A stretch of DNA of 64,000 nt from Bradyrhizobium sp. AUGA SZCCT0158 (GTDB lineage: Bacteria; Pseudomonadota; Alphaproteobacteria; Rhizobiales; Xanthobacteraceae). This document shows positions 1-8,899 of the stretch, piece by piece; within the stretch, counting starts at the first letter, position 1; the number at the start of each line of letters is the position of its first letter. Below the pieces are notes generated by a model. It was given only the letters and a program-made list of their open reading frames with translations, did not search any database and was not told where the DNA came from. The DNA lies in contig NZ_JAFCME010000018.1 in assembly GCF_018130065.1 (NCBI RefSeq), forward strand, positions 1 through 64,000, in the 5' to 3' direction. Both the position numbers and the translations under genes were made by a program.

Positions 1-262
1 ACGAAGCGCCGCATCAGCTTCCCCCGCAGAATCACGAGAGAATAATAGCAAAGCAGCGGCGTTTTCACACAGCCAGGGTCAGAAGCCGACCTGACCGGAA
101 CGTCCGCTTCTGGCGTGCCGGCTCAACCGGTCGCCGCAACACAGGCGTCAAATCTCTCTGCTTAGGACGGGATGCCGATGCGCCACTGATTTTCCTGAGC
201 TGTCGCTAAGGTGTTGACGCATCCGTACGCGAGAATATCTTGATCTCGCAAAAGGATCATCA

Positions 263-961
263 ATGAAGCGGCCCGTGTCAGGAAAAACCTGTCGGATGCC
301 CTATATGCAACTACGCCGGTTGTGCTTGTTCAGGCGCTCTCACCGAGTCGCTAGTTGGCATTCGCGCATAAACCGACGGTCGTTGTGGGCCATTTTGTTT
401 ATTTTGGTGTTCCCCGCCAACTGCCTGGCCGGTGAAGGGAAACCCATCAGCATCACCGTGGCGGCCGACCCCACGAAGGCCGACGGAGAACCTTGGGACG
501 GCATTCCAGGCCTTGGCGGGGCGCGCGCTCCGACGGCCATCAACAAAAATGCGCCGGATCTGGCGGTCTGCGTCGTTCGTATGGAAACGCCTCCGGAATG
601 CAGCATGCGGTACGTGAACCTGAAGCAATATTCGCTTTGCCAGGACAGCTACGCTTGCATTTTTAAGCGGGTGAGCATCCCCGATGGTCCTTTCGGGCTC
701 ATCATTCTGGATTTGGACTTACGGCGGCATGACCTGGTTGGTTTCCTCTTAATGACGGCTGGGAAGGCTCTTGCTCCTGACCAGCGAGCCGCTTTGGAAA
801 GCGAGATTCGGAGAAGAGCCGACCAGTTAGCGCCCCCTTTTTCCCAAGAAGAGAAGCAACGCAGGTTGAGGGAGATGCTTGTTGTTCCGATGGACCGCTG
901 CGCCGAAGCTAAGGGATGCAGGCTCGTCCAATCCGAAATCCGCGTGAACTCGGCCGAGTGA
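263..961 (+). CDS. Exported hypothetical protein
   Basis: 232 residues. A long, very basic N-terminal stretch (about 40 residues, many Arg) precedes a hydrophobic segment at about residues 42-56 (LWAILFILVFPANCLAG), which looks like a signal peptide ending near ANCLAG or a membrane anchor. The mature part has several Cys (CVVRMETPPEC, CQDSYAC) and the stretch IPDGPFGLIILDLDL, so a disulfide-stabilised periplasmic protein is plausible. The ATG is preceded by AAAGGA at suitable spacing. I do not recognise the family and there is no operon partner; the next gene is on the opposite strand. Confidence 0.6.
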   Translation: MKRPVSGKTCRMPYMQLRRLCLFRRSHRVASWHSRINRRSLWAILFILVFPANCLAGEGKPISITVAADPTKADGEPWDGIPGLGGARAPTAINKNAPDLAVCVVRMETPPECSMRYVNLKQYSLCQDSYACIFKRVSIPDGPFGLIILDLDLRRHDLVGFLLMTAGKALAPDQRAALESEIRRRADQLAPPFSQEEKQRRLREMLVVPMDRCAEAKGCRLVQSEIRVNSAE

Positions 962-1221
962 TCCTGCCGGGGCGCTCCGTCCCGTCGTCACGCCTCCTAT
1001 CACAGAGGACTTCGATGCGGTTCCGGATACTACCGTCATGACCAATGACGTAGGCGTAATAGCTAGCAGCCATTGCCAATTACTTCGGCGGCTGTAAGCC
1101 GGGAGACTTCAGCCACTCGCTCATGCGTTACGGTTTCGGCCCGTCTTGCTGCTCCGGTGAACGGACATTCTCAGGATCGGCGGGCATATCCCAAAAGTGC
1201 CACAAGCGGAATCCGTCGTAG

Positions 1222-2193
1222 CTATTCGATAAGGTCATCTGCGCGCAGCATTAAATCTCGGCTAATCGGCAATCCTATAATGCGTGCTGTTTTCAGATTG
1301 AGCACAAGCTCGAACTTGACAGGTTGCTCGATCGGCAGGTCGGCCGGTTTGGTACCCCTCAACACCTTCTGCACGTAACCTGCAAGCCGCTTGGCCTCGA
1401 AGATCCTATCCGGTCCATAGGACAACAAGGCCCCGCTGGCGGCAAATTCGCGCCACGCAGCGATGACCGGGAGCCGCTGCTCCAATGCGTACTGAGCAAT
1501 TCTCGGGGCAACCAAACTAGTCAGTCGCGAAGCGACCACAAACAAACTGTTCGCGCCACTGGCACTTGCTGAACGAAGCGCGGCTTCCAGCTCTTCCGGG
1601 TTGCTGATGGGATGCGCTGTTACATCGATACTAAACGATTGGGCTCCTTTCCGTGCGAAGGTAAGCTCGTCATCGAGATGCTGCGGATTGAAAATTACGC
1701 TCACCCGCTTTGCGTCCGGCACGACCTCGTTTAGCAGCTCCATCCGCTTGGCTGCCATTTCATCGGTAAGAAATGTCACACCGGTAAAATTCTTGCCCGG
1801 GTTGGCCAGTGACACGGCTAGTCCTGAACGTACCGGACTGTCGCTGACGCCGCCGACGACAGGTATGGTGCCGTTGCTTGCATCAAACAGCGCCTTGAGA
1901 ATGTCGCCGCCAACCGCAAGCAGAAGGTCGGGCTTCTGCGCAACAAGTTCCTCCGCCAACTCCGGCAGGCGCGCGGCGTGGCCGTTCGCATAACGGTAAA
2001 TGATCTGCAGATTGCTGCCGTCAACAAGGCCGCCCTGCGAAAGCGCCTCTTTCAACGACTGATCGATCCGCCCCAGCGATCCACCGCCGAATACGAGCCA
2101 ACCGATCCGCACGGGCTTCTTTTGCGCGACCGCCAGCCGTGGAAGCGATACCGCTGCAGACGTGATCAAGCCAATAAAATCGCGCCGCCTCAT
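1222..2193 (-). CDS. ABC transporter substrate-binding protein (ABC_sub_bind, PF04392-like)
   Basis: 323 residues. The N-terminus MRRRDFIGLITSAAVSLP is a twin-arginine-like or Sec signal ending near AVAQ. The mature protein starts KKPVRIGWLVFGG and has the alternating beta/alpha pattern of the ABC_sub_bind family, with KPDLLLAVGGDILKALFDA, IPVVGGVSDSPVRSG and SVIFNPQH segments. It should sit in the periplasm and bind an unknown small ligand. No permease or ATPase gene is adjacent, which is common for these orphan proteins in rhizobia. The ATG has only a weak ribosome binding site. Family confident, ligand unknown. Confidence 0.8.
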   Translation of the reverse strand: MRRRDFIGLITSAAVSLPRLAVAQKKPVRIGWLVFGGGSLGRIDQSLKEALSQGGLVDGSNLQIIYRYANGHAARLPELAEELVAQKPDLLLAVGGDILKALFDASNGTIPVVGGVSDSPVRSGLAVSLANPGKNFTGVTFLTDEMAAKRMELLNEVVPDAKRVSVIFNPQHLDDELTFARKGAQSFSIDVTAHPISNPEELEAALRSASASGANSLFVVASRLTSLVAPRIAQYALEQRLPVIAAWREFAASGALLSYGPDRIFEAKRLAGYVQKVLRGTKPADLPIEQPVKFELVLNLKTARIIGLPISRDLMLRADDLIE

Positions 2194-2556
2194 GGTCGTT
2201 CACCGGAATTCGAGCCGCTCGGCAGGCGAGAATATAGCACGTCGGGAAAAGCAGCGTGGGATTTCTGGAACACGTCCGTATTGGGTCATTTTCGAATGTC
2301 AACGCGCTCGCAGTGGTGAGGTCCGCCCTGCCCGTTGAAACGGACATCATCGGCGGCGCAACGGCGTCGCGCTAGCCAGCTAACCGTTGATCACGCGCTG
2401 TCCGCCATCTCCCGAGAAAGTGCATCCCATCAATCAACACTCGGGCTGCTCCAATGCCTCTCTTTGCGCGCGCAAGAGTAAAAATCGCGAGCGGGTGAAG
2501 GGCCCCTCCTTCGGAGACAGACCCCTCAAGCGCTTCTCTCGGGAGCCGTGCGTATC
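2194..2556. other. 363-bp intergenic region
   Basis: Lies upstream of the substrate-binding protein gene and downstream of the acyl-CoA dehydrogenase stop, both on the minus strand. I see no convincing coding sequence, hairpin terminator or palindrome. It presumably holds the promoter of the substrate-binding protein gene. Confidence 0.5.
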
Positions 2557-3714
2557 CTAGTACACCTTGTCCACCGGCAGGCCGAGCGCCATCGAGCCGG
2601 CGTATTGTGCCTGCGGGCCGGCCTGCAGCGGGTGGTAGCGCGCGGCCTGGATGTCGCGGAAGCGACGCTCCAGCCCGGTGGCGCGGTAGAAGCCGGCGCC
2701 GCCGGCGAGCTCCATCGCAAGCTCTACGGTGGCAATGGCGTGGCGCGCGACGAGCGTGCGGCCCGTCATCACCTGGTTGATGGTCTCGGCCGAAGGCGCA
2801 TCGAGCCGCACCGCCGCCAGCATGTGTTCGCGAGCAAGGCGCGCACCAGCCAGCTCGGTGTCCATGCGGCCGGCGAGCTGGATCATGTGGTTGTCGACCT
2901 TCTTCTTTTTCGCGACACCAACCGCGACGTCGCGGGCGCTCTCGGCGACGCCGAGATAGACCGAATAGATCAGCGGGAACGCGATGGTTGCGATGATCTG
3001 GAACAGCGGATGCCATTCGCCGGCCTTGCGCTTCACCGCAACGGCCGCCTCCGGCACCACATGGCCGTCGATCAAGACGTCGTTGGAGCCGGTGCCGCGC
3101 ATGCCAAGCGTGCGCCAGTTGTCCATCACCTTCACCTGCGGCGAGTTCATCGGCAGACCGAAGTGCAACACCTGCGCCGGTTCGCCTTCGCTCTCCAGCA
3201 CGGCAGTGGTCATGAACAGGTTCGCGGCCGGCGAGCCGGAGGCAAACACCTTGCGCGCGGTGATGCGATAACCGCCGTCGACCTTCTCGGCCTTGCCGGA
3301 GCCGCCGATCCAGTCGCTGCCGCCGCTCGACAGCAAAAAGATGCGCTCGGCAGCGATGCGCTTGAGCAAGGGCTCGACGGGCGCCGCCTTCTGCACCTTC
3401 CAGCGCCAGGCGGGAATCGCGACCTGATGGGTGTGCATGGAAAACGCCAGCGCGGTGGAGCCGCAATGCTGGCCGAGGATGCGCAGCATTTCGGCGAGCT
3501 CATCGATGCTGGCGCCGCCGCCGCCAAGTTCAGTGGGGACGCCGGCCTCGACCAGGCCCGCTTCCTTCAGCAGGGCAAAATTCTCGGCGACGAACTGGTC
3601 CTCGTCGGTGGCGGTTTCAGCGCGCTTGGCGAAGACGGGGCCAAGTTCGCGGGCGATCTCGATGGGGCTGCGGTGCGTTGTCGCATCGATGGCGCGTGCG
3701 GTGTTGCTGCTCAT
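2557..3714 (-). CDS. Acyl-CoA dehydrogenase family protein
   Basis: 385 residues from the ATG giving MSSNTARAID; the SD-like GGAGGG lies 6 bases before this ATG, so the upstream in-frame ATGs at 3720 and 3732 are less likely. It has the three-domain acyl-CoA dehydrogenase layout: N-terminal helices (FALLKEAGLVEAGVPTELGG), a middle FAD-contacting beta domain (LLSSGGSDWIGG, WRTLGMRGTGSNDV) and a C-terminal helical domain (ELAGGAGFYRATGLERRFRDIQ). The GMRGTGSNDV segment and the missing catalytic Glu context resemble the DszC/SfnB and flavin monooxygenase-like branch as much as fatty-acid oxidation enzymes, so the substrate is open. It is divergent from an HxlR regulator that may control it. Confidence 0.85.
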   Translation of the reverse strand: MSSNTARAIDATTHRSPIEIARELGPVFAKRAETATDEDQFVAENFALLKEAGLVEAGVPTELGGGGASIDELAEMLRILGQHCGSTALAFSMHTHQVAIPAWRWKVQKAAPVEPLLKRIAAERIFLLSSGGSDWIGGSGKAEKVDGGYRITARKVFASGSPAANLFMTTAVLESEGEPAQVLHFGLPMNSPQVKVMDNWRTLGMRGTGSNDVLIDGHVVPEAAVAVKRKAGEWHPLFQIIATIAFPLIYSVYLGVAESARDVAVGVAKKKKVDNHMIQLAGRMDTELAGARLAREHMLAAVRLDAPSAETINQVMTGRTLVARHAIATVELAMELAGGAGFYRATGLERRFRDIQAARYHPLQAGPQAQYAGSMALGLPVDKVY

Positions 3715-3907
3715 GGTCATCCCTCCATTCATTGGGACATCCGCGAGTAAGCGAGATGTCTAATGCCCCGGAAACTAGGCCCGGGCGCAAGATCCCTCCA
3801 GTTCAGGAAGTGTACTGCCGCGGCGGCGATGCGCCGCCTGGAAAACAGGCCACTGTAAACATTGGATTATTCGCTTCGCTATGGCCGCCGGCAGGCCAGA
3901 GCGGTAT

Positions 3908-3919
3908 AGTATCTGTACT
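3908..3919. promoter_or_regulatory. Possible operator dyad in the divergent acd/hxlR promoter
   Basis: AGTA-TCTG-TACT is a 12-bp inverted repeat with 4-bp arms about 30 bp before the regulator start. HxlR-family proteins often bind short GTAC-containing dyads next to their own genes. The arms are short enough to occur by chance, so this is a weak candidate. Confidence 0.25.
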
Positions 3920-3948
3920 GCCCCCGCGCGTGCATGAGGAGATCCCCG

Positions 3949-4653
3949 TTGCCCGACAAAAGCGAACGCGGAAGCTATGGGCAGTTCTGCCCGGTGGCGA
4001 TGGCATCAGAGATCTTCTGCAACCGCTGGACCGCGCTGGTGCTGCGCGAATTGCTCTGCGGCACCACGCGCTTCAACGAACTGCGTCGCGGCGTGCCGCG
4101 GATGTCGCCGACGCTGCTGTCGAAGCGGCTGAAGGAGCTGGAAGAAGCCGGCGTGATCGTCGCGGTCCCCACCGGTCAGCACGGCGTGATGGACTACAAG
4201 CTGACCGAGGCGGGCGAAGATCTGCGCGGCATCGTCATGTCGCTCGGTTTCTGGGGGCAGCGCTGGGTCGAGTCGACGCTGTCGCTGAAAAATCTCGATC
4301 CCGGGCTGTTGATGTGGGACATGCGGCGCAACCTGCAGCCCACGCCATTGCCGCCGCGCCGCACCACCATCAATTTCATCTATCCGGAAATGCGGCCGGA
4401 CCGGAAATCATGGTGGCTGGTGGTCGAGCGCGAGAAGGTCGACCTCTGCCTCACCGATCCCGGCTACGACGTCGACCTCTATGTCAGCTGTCCCCTGCGC
4501 GCCATGACTGCGGTGTGGATGGGCGTCGCCAAGCTCCACAGCGAAGTCGAAGCCGGCCGCATCAAGGTCACCGGCGACAGCTCGATCGCCAGATCGATGC
4601 AGCAATGGCTGGGTCTCAGCCCCTTTGCGCAGGGGCAAAGGGCTGTGGTGTAG
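3949..4653 (+). CDS. HxlR-family winged-helix transcriptional regulator
   Basis: 234 residues from the TTG at 3949. An in-frame ATG exists at 3934, but the AGGAGA between them is a ribosome binding site ideally spaced for the TTG. Residues about 10-105 form an HxlR domain: YGQFCPVAMASEIFCNRWT with the typical early Cys, then FNELRRGVPRMSPTLLSKRLKELEEAGV as the winged-helix recognition region. A C-terminal extension of about 120 residues, reminiscent of SCP-2-like or ligand-sensing domains, makes it twice the length of minimal HxlR proteins. It probably controls the divergent acyl-CoA dehydrogenase gene. Confidence 0.88.
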   Translation: MPDKSERGSYGQFCPVAMASEIFCNRWTALVLRELLCGTTRFNELRRGVPRMSPTLLSKRLKELEEAGVIVAVPTGQHGVMDYKLTEAGEDLRGIVMSLGFWGQRWVESTLSLKNLDPGLLMWDMRRNLQPTPLPPRRTTINFIYPEMRPDRKSWWLVVEREKVDLCLTDPGYDVDLYVSCPLRAMTAVWMGVAKLHSEVEAGRIKVTGDSSIARSMQQWLGLSPFAQGQRAVV

Positions 4654-4699
4654 CTGCAAACAGGCCGTTACCGTTAGGGATCTGATTGGCAGCTCTGCC

Positions 4700-5278
4700 T
4701 CAGACCGCTTCCGTCCAGCTTTCCGAGAATGCCAACGCCGACGTCGAGAATGGCCGCCCCTCGCGTTCCCGCGGCCAGGACCGCCCTTTCGCCTCGACGC
4801 CGTTGCGGACGAGACGGGTGCCGAGCGCCGGGATCAGCACGGTGCACACGCCGTAGCGCCGGTCGGGAATCTGGTTCGGCTGCGAGTGGATGAGCAGCGG
4901 TTCGCCGATATCGAACCAGGTAAGTGAGATGTCTTCGCCGTGCGACTTGATGTGTTCAGTCCAGAAGTAGCGCGGATCTCCCGCTTTGGAGAATTGCGCG
5001 TCCGCACAGGGGATAGTTGTGTCGGAAAGTTCGGTATTGAGCATGCCTTGTACGGTAGACTGCAGCCACCGCGCCATCGCGATGTTGTCGGAGTAAATGC
5101 GCCAGCGACCTTCCGTCAGCTCGCTCTTCAAGTAGAGAACGTGTCCGGGACCAGCCGGCGAAAAGATGATCCGCCAATAGCTCGCCTCGGTCGAGTTCGG
5201 CTCGCCGTCCTTCGGACTCAAGCGGATAAACGGGTTCTCGCCCGTCAGGATCGTCTTGTTGGGATCGGCGATGCTCAT
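4700..5278 (-). CDS. Conserved hypothetical protein
   Basis: 192 residues, soluble, no signal peptide or membrane segment. The sequence reads as a well-behaved globular protein rich in Trp and Tyr (SYWRIIFSPAGPGHVLYLK, EGRWRIYSDNIAMARWLQ, DISLTWFDIGEPLLIHS). I do not recognise a catalytic motif or named domain. The ATG is followed by SIADPNKT and preceded by GAGAGGGAGACCCGTTAC, a good ribosome binding site. It is convergent with the HxlR regulator gene and has no operon partner. Confidence 0.65.
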   Translation of the reverse strand: MSIADPNKTILTGENPFIRLSPKDGEPNSTEASYWRIIFSPAGPGHVLYLKSELTEGRWRIYSDNIAMARWLQSTVQGMLNTELSDTTIPCADAQFSKAGDPRYFWTEHIKSHGEDISLTWFDIGEPLLIHSQPNQIPDRRYGVCTVLIPALGTRLVRNGVEAKGRSWPREREGRPFSTSALAFSESWTEAV

Positions 5279-5812
5279 GTAACGGGTCTCCCTCTCAACT
5301 TCTCATGATACGTCGTTGTATGTCCGCTTTACGCGCCAAGGCGGACATTGCGATCATTCCGCGTGATACTAACGGTTCGCGTCATCGCTGCAATCCCTGG
5401 ATAGCGACGGCGCCACTGCGATGCCAGCGAGCATCGACAACGCAACTGTATATTTTGTTTTCACTGTGCTCCTCCCTGTTGATTGCTCGAGATGACTGTA
5501 AATGTGTGCGGCCGAGAGCCAGGTTTGCAAATAGTGTCTGCCGCCTGGGCTGCCAATTGTCATCAGCGGGGAATTCGGCTGTTCCTCGTTTTGCGGACGG
5601 CTCGTCACAAGCAAAACGCTGGACGGGAAGAGAGCTACACGTTCCCGGATGAGTTCCTGCGCCTCGTCAACGACGCCGGTTGAGCGGCCGGCACATCCGT
5701 TCACAACACTGTTATTGCGCCCTGTCGCGCGCTTCGCCTCCCGCAACTGGGCCTCTCGCGCGTGTTGTTGTATTCTCGGCGAAACAACTGCACGGTCGCA
5801 GGAGAAGCTTAC
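5279..5812. other. 534-bp region with gene debris and a repeat-like segment
   Basis: Apart from the DUF1330-like remnant, about 5313-5346 carries ATGTCCGC...GCGGACAT, an 8-bp inverted pair of the kind found in a common intergenic repeat of this group. The remaining frames (for example 5483-5683 on the plus strand) show no recognisable protein. The stretch just before 5813 should hold the promoter of the downstream pair. Confidence 0.45.
5369..5464 (-). pseudogene. Truncated N-terminal remnant of a DUF1330-like protein
   Basis: A GTG with a strong GGAGG ribosome binding site opens a 31-codon frame whose first residues, KTKYTVALSMLAGIAVA, look like the exported N-terminus common in DUF1330 proteins of Bradyrhizobium. 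After about 17 residues the similarity ends, the frame runs into unrelated sequence (SLSRDCSDDANR) and stops. No matching C-terminal part follows. This reads as the 5' end of a gene cut off by a rearrangement, next to a repeat-like segment at about 5313-5345. The family match is from memory of the motif, so identity is tentative. Confidence 0.45.
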
Positions 5813-6301
5813 ATGAACACGTTCGTACTCAACCGCCGCAACCTCCTCGTCGCCGGCGGCTCCGTCCTGGCAACCGGCGTTTCCGGGCTGCTGGTGCCCG
5901 CCCGCGCGGAAGGCCTCGCACCGACCCCTTCGATGCCGGGCGGGGCCAACAACTACCTCAAGGGCGCGCCGACCGTGAATCGGATCGGCAAGGGTGGCTT
6001 CTGGATGACCGGCACCGTACGCCGCGCAGGCGACGGCGCCCCGCTTGCCGGGCAGCGCATTCAGATCTGGGCGCACACGACCGAAGGGCGGGAGGGGGAT
6101 GAGCGTAGTCATGGGGCCACGCTCACCGACAAGAACGGGGCGTTCCGCCTCGAGATGCCGCAGATCATTCCGATCTTCGGCCAGCCACATGGTCACCTCG
6201 CCTATGACAGTGGTGAATTCAAAACCGTCTTTCTACGTCCCGTGATGCGCAGCGCCAAAGATACCAGCCTCGAGGCGCACTTCGTCCTTCAGCCGGCCTG
6301 A
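5813..6301 (+). CDS. Tat-exported intradiol-dioxygenase-like protein
   Basis: 162 residues from the ATG at 5813, which has AGGAG at good spacing; the in-frame ATG at 5762 has none. The N-terminus has a twin-arginine motif (NRRNLLVAGG) and a cleavage region at VPARAEG. The mature protein matches the beta-sandwich of the aromatic-ring dioxygenase C-terminal family: FWMTGTVRRAGDGAPLAGQRIQIW, TDKNGAFRLEMP and a GQPHGHLAYDS segment with a His-x-His pair where intradiol enzymes have iron-ligand histidines. The tyrosine ligands are not obvious, so activity is uncertain. It lies 19 bp before a ferric-reductase-like gene, suggesting a redox pair. Confidence 0.7.
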   Translation: MNTFVLNRRNLLVAGGSVLATGVSGLLVPARAEGLAPTPSMPGGANNYLKGAPTVNRIGKGGFWMTGTVRRAGDGAPLAGQRIQIWAHTTEGREGDERSHGATLTDKNGAFRLEMPQIIPIFGQPHGHLAYDSGEFKTVFLRPVMRSAKDTSLEAHFVLQPA

Positions 6302-6320
6302 CCGAGTTGGGAACACGGGG

Positions 6321-6950
6321 ATGAGATTGGCGAAGGTGACCCTGATCTGGGCCGCCCTTGCGGCAGCCATTTGCGTGCCGATCGCCGCTGCAGCAGCGAG
6401 CCCGCTGCTCGCATGGCGCGATCCGCTCTACATACTGGCCGGGTTCGCAGGGATTATCGCACTGGGTCTTGTGCTCGTTCAGCCTTTGCTGATTGGCGGA
6501 TACTTGCCGGGACTGTCGGCTTATCGTGGACGACGCGCACATCACTGGATCGGAGGCGCGCTGGTCGTGGCGGTGGTGGTCCACGTCGCCGGCCTCTGGA
6601 TCACCAGTCCCCCTGATATGATTGACGCCCTTCTGTTCTCATCGCCAACGCCGTTTTCCCCGTGGGGTGTGGTCGCCATGTGGGCCATCTTCGCCGTCGC
6701 AATCATAGCGGCACTTCGCCGGCGATTGGGACTGCGAGCGCGAACGTGGCGTGTCGTCCATATGCCCCTCGCGATTGTCATCGTCGTCGGCAGCGTGGTC
6801 CACGGCATCCTGATCGAGGGGACGATGGAGACGATGACGAAGGCCGCGCTTTGCGCGCTGGTCCTTGCGGCGACCATAAAAGTCATGGCTGATTTGCGGG
6901 TATGGAGAAAGCGAGGGACGTTGCGCGGAGGGAGCGTTATGCGACAGTAA
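6321..6950 (+). CDS. Ferric-reductase-like transmembrane protein
   Basis: 209 residues with about six hydrophobic helices (LIWAALAAAICVPIAAAAAS, YILAGFAGIIALGLVLVQPL, WIGGALVVAVVVHVAGLWI, VVAMWAIFAVAIIAAL, MPLAIVIVVGSVVHGILI, ALCALVLAATIKVMADL). Histidines at the ends of helices 3 and 5 (HHWIGG/VVHVAG and VHMP/VVHGIL) fit the bis-heme ligands of the ferric_reduct (PF01794) fold. No FAD/NAD domain is attached, as in MsrQ-like members. It is cotranscribed with the preceding exported protein, so it may pass electrons to that periplasmic partner. The substrate is unknown. Confidence 0.75.
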   Translation: MRLAKVTLIWAALAAAICVPIAAAAASPLLAWRDPLYILAGFAGIIALGLVLVQPLLIGGYLPGLSAYRGRRAHHWIGGALVVAVVVHVAGLWITSPPDMIDALLFSSPTPFSPWGVVAMWAIFAVAIIAALRRRLGLRARTWRVVHMPLAIVIVVGSVVHGILIEGTMETMTKAALCALVLAATIKVMADLRVWRKRGTLRGGSVMRQ

Positions 6951-6979
6951 ACCAGGCGAAATTGATAGCGATAAGGATC

Positions 6980-8899
6980 TCAAGACGCTGGCGATGTTTC
7001 GTCGCGAGGGATCCGCCTGATGAGGCGTGCGATCAGACCTGCGCCGTCCAGGCGGAGCGACGGGCATGGTGTGAATTCAAAGTGCGGACCTGCCTGAGCC
7101 TGCGTCGATTCCGATACGAGCACCACGACCTCAGCCTCCGCCGCCGCCTCTTTGCCGCACTGCTCCAGGCGTTGCGCAATGTTGACGGTACGGCCAATGA
7201 TCGTGTAGTCGACCCGGCCCGAAAATCCGACGTTGCCAACGGCGACAGTACCGCTGTGGAGCCCGAGGCGCATGCGGCAGGCATGCAGGCCATTGGCACG
7301 GCGCTCCGCGTTGAAGGCGCTCACCTCTGCGGCTATGGCGAGCGCCGCACCGCAGGCATCGGCGGCGTGGTCGGTGCGCGGCTCCGGCGCGCCCCAAAAG
7401 GCCATGATGCTATCGCCGATGTATTTGTCGATCGTGCCGCCGCTCTCCTCGATGAGCGGCCCGACGCGCGACAGGAGTTGGTTGAGATAGCTAACCACCT
7501 CGGCGGCGTGGCGGTCGGCCGAGTACGCCGTGTAGTTCTCAAGGTCGGTGAACAGCACCGTGACCTCGCGCGTCTCGGCTTCCGGCGCCCCGGCCATGCC
7601 ATGAGCGACAAGGCGGCGCACGAGCGTCTTGGGCAGATAGGTTTCGAACCAGACCAGACCCGCCGCCATCCGCTCGAAGGCGCCGGCCGCCCGGTTGAGT
7701 TCACGCACGCGTCCGCGCGGGAGCCGCCGTACGCCGTCGAATTCCAGCGCCTCGATGCGCGCCGCCGCCTCTGCAAGTCCGAGCACCGGCCTTCCCAGCC
7801 GCCTCGCGATGATGATAGCCGCCCCCACCGCCAGGGCGAGCAGCACCAGACCGCCGAGCCCGGCACCAAGCACGAGCCAACGCTCCTGGCGCGTATCCGA
7901 GCCTCGATAATGCACCCCGACAATCCAGCCAACATCGCCGTAGCCCGCAATCTGCCGGTAAACATAAACGTGGCTGTCGAAGCCGCCGTCGCCCATCCAG
8001 GAGAAATGACCTTCAGAACGCCTGAACGGAGCGAGCGAGGACAGCGGGTTGGGCGCGCGCGCCCAGATATTGGCAAGCGCATTGTCCTTGTAGAAGCCAT
8101 CGACCCGGGGCAGCGGATCTTCCACCCTGGCGCCCGCAATCGTTTTTGGCATCGACAGCGCCGGGTGGGCGAGGACGCGGTCGCGGCCCGAGAGGATGAA
8201 GGGCGTTTGACCGATCGCGCCTCCGATCTCGCCAACGTAGCGCGACAATTCCGCGACCGAGATCGCGGCCACCAGGACGCCAAGAAACGGCCCCGCGTCA
8301 TCTTCACTTGCGCCGGCCGCGTTCTCAGTCGGCCCGCGTAGCGGCATTCTCAGTGCGAGAATGACCTGACCTTGCGCCAGCAGCGGGCTGACCAGCGGAC
8401 CGAACCAGCGCGGCTCGGGATCGACCAGTGCGTCCTCGACGCTGCGCACGACCGCGGGAAAAACCGACGCATCCAACGTGTCGTAGCTGCGGCCGTCCGC
8501 GCGATCGTAGCGGCGCACGCTAAAATTGGATCGCGTCACCGAGATGCCCACCACCTGCGGCGTCGCCGCCAACGCTCCCAGGACAAAACGCGCCATGCCT
8601 GCGTCGTCGTTCGGATCCAGTCGGCCCTCGCGGATCGCCGCGGCAAGGTAGGTCATCTGGGCGCGGACCGGATCCAGATGCGCGCTCAAGCGTTCGACCA
8701 CCAGATCCAGCACAAGTTCGGAGCGGTCGCGCAGCAGACGGCCTGTGTTCTCTCGCGCGGCGTAATAGCCGAGCGCTACGACGGGAAGCACCGCGGCGAG
8801 CACAAGTCCAATGAGAGTTAGCGACAGCAGCCACGTGATCGGCAGCCCTCCTTCTCGAGGAGGCGGCGCGGCACGTCGAATTGGCGTGGGGATGGTCAT
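6980..8899 (-). CDS. Membrane-bound class III adenylate cyclase with extracytoplasmic sensor
   Basis: 639 residues from the ATG at 8899 (a TTG at 8911 is possible). A first membrane helix near residues 24-46 (LLSLTLIGLVLAAVLPVVALGYY), a dCache-like periplasmic sensor of about 290 residues, and a second helix (LVLGAGLGGLVLLALAVGAAIIIA) lead to a HAMP-like linker. The C-terminal catalytic domain begins around residue 443: VTVLFTDLENYT and YIGDSIMAFWG give the two metal-binding Asp, TIDK and VDYTIIG the Lys/Asp adenine selectors, and GRTVNIAQRLE the transition-state Asn/Arg. All are present, so ATP cyclisation to cAMP in response to an external signal is expected. It is convergent with the reductase gene. 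Confidence 0.92.
   Translation of the reverse strand: MTIPTPIRRAAPPPREGGLPITWLLSLTLIGLVLAAVLPVVALGYYAARENTGRLLRDRSELVLDLVVERLSAHLDPVRAQMTYLAAAIREGRLDPNDDAGMARFVLGALAATPQVVGISVTRSNFSVRRYDRADGRSYDTLDASVFPAVVRSVEDALVDPEPRWFGPLVSPLLAQGQVILALRMPLRGPTENAAGASEDDAGPFLGVLVAAISVAELSRYVGEIGGAIGQTPFILSGRDRVLAHPALSMPKTIAGARVEDPLPRVDGFYKDNALANIWARAPNPLSSLAPFRRSEGHFSWMGDGGFDSHVYVYRQIAGYGDVGWIVGVHYRGSDTRQERWLVLGAGLGGLVLLALAVGAAIIIARRLGRPVLGLAEAAARIEALEFDGVRRLPRGRVRELNRAAGAFERMAAGLVWFETYLPKTLVRRLVAHGMAGAPEAETREVTVLFTDLENYTAYSADRHAAEVVSYLNQLLSRVGPLIEESGGTIDKYIGDSIMAFWGAPEPRTDHAADACGAALAIAAEVSAFNAERRANGLHACRMRLGLHSGTVAVGNVGFSGRVDYTIIGRTVNIAQRLEQCGKEAAAEAEVVVLVSESTQAQAGPHFEFTPCPSLRLDGAGLIARLIRRIPRDETSPAS

Noticed and set aside
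1..262. Left-edge spacer
   Set aside because: No gene, hairpin or promoter motif could be supported before the first gene.
2548..3750. 400-codon plus-strand frame opposite the acyl-CoA dehydrogenase
   Set aside because: Antisense shadow of a recognised gene with no coding signal of its own.
5483..5683. 66-codon plus-strand frame in the 5.3-5.8 kb spacer
   Set aside because: No ribosome binding site, no similarity, and it overlaps debris and repeat sequence.
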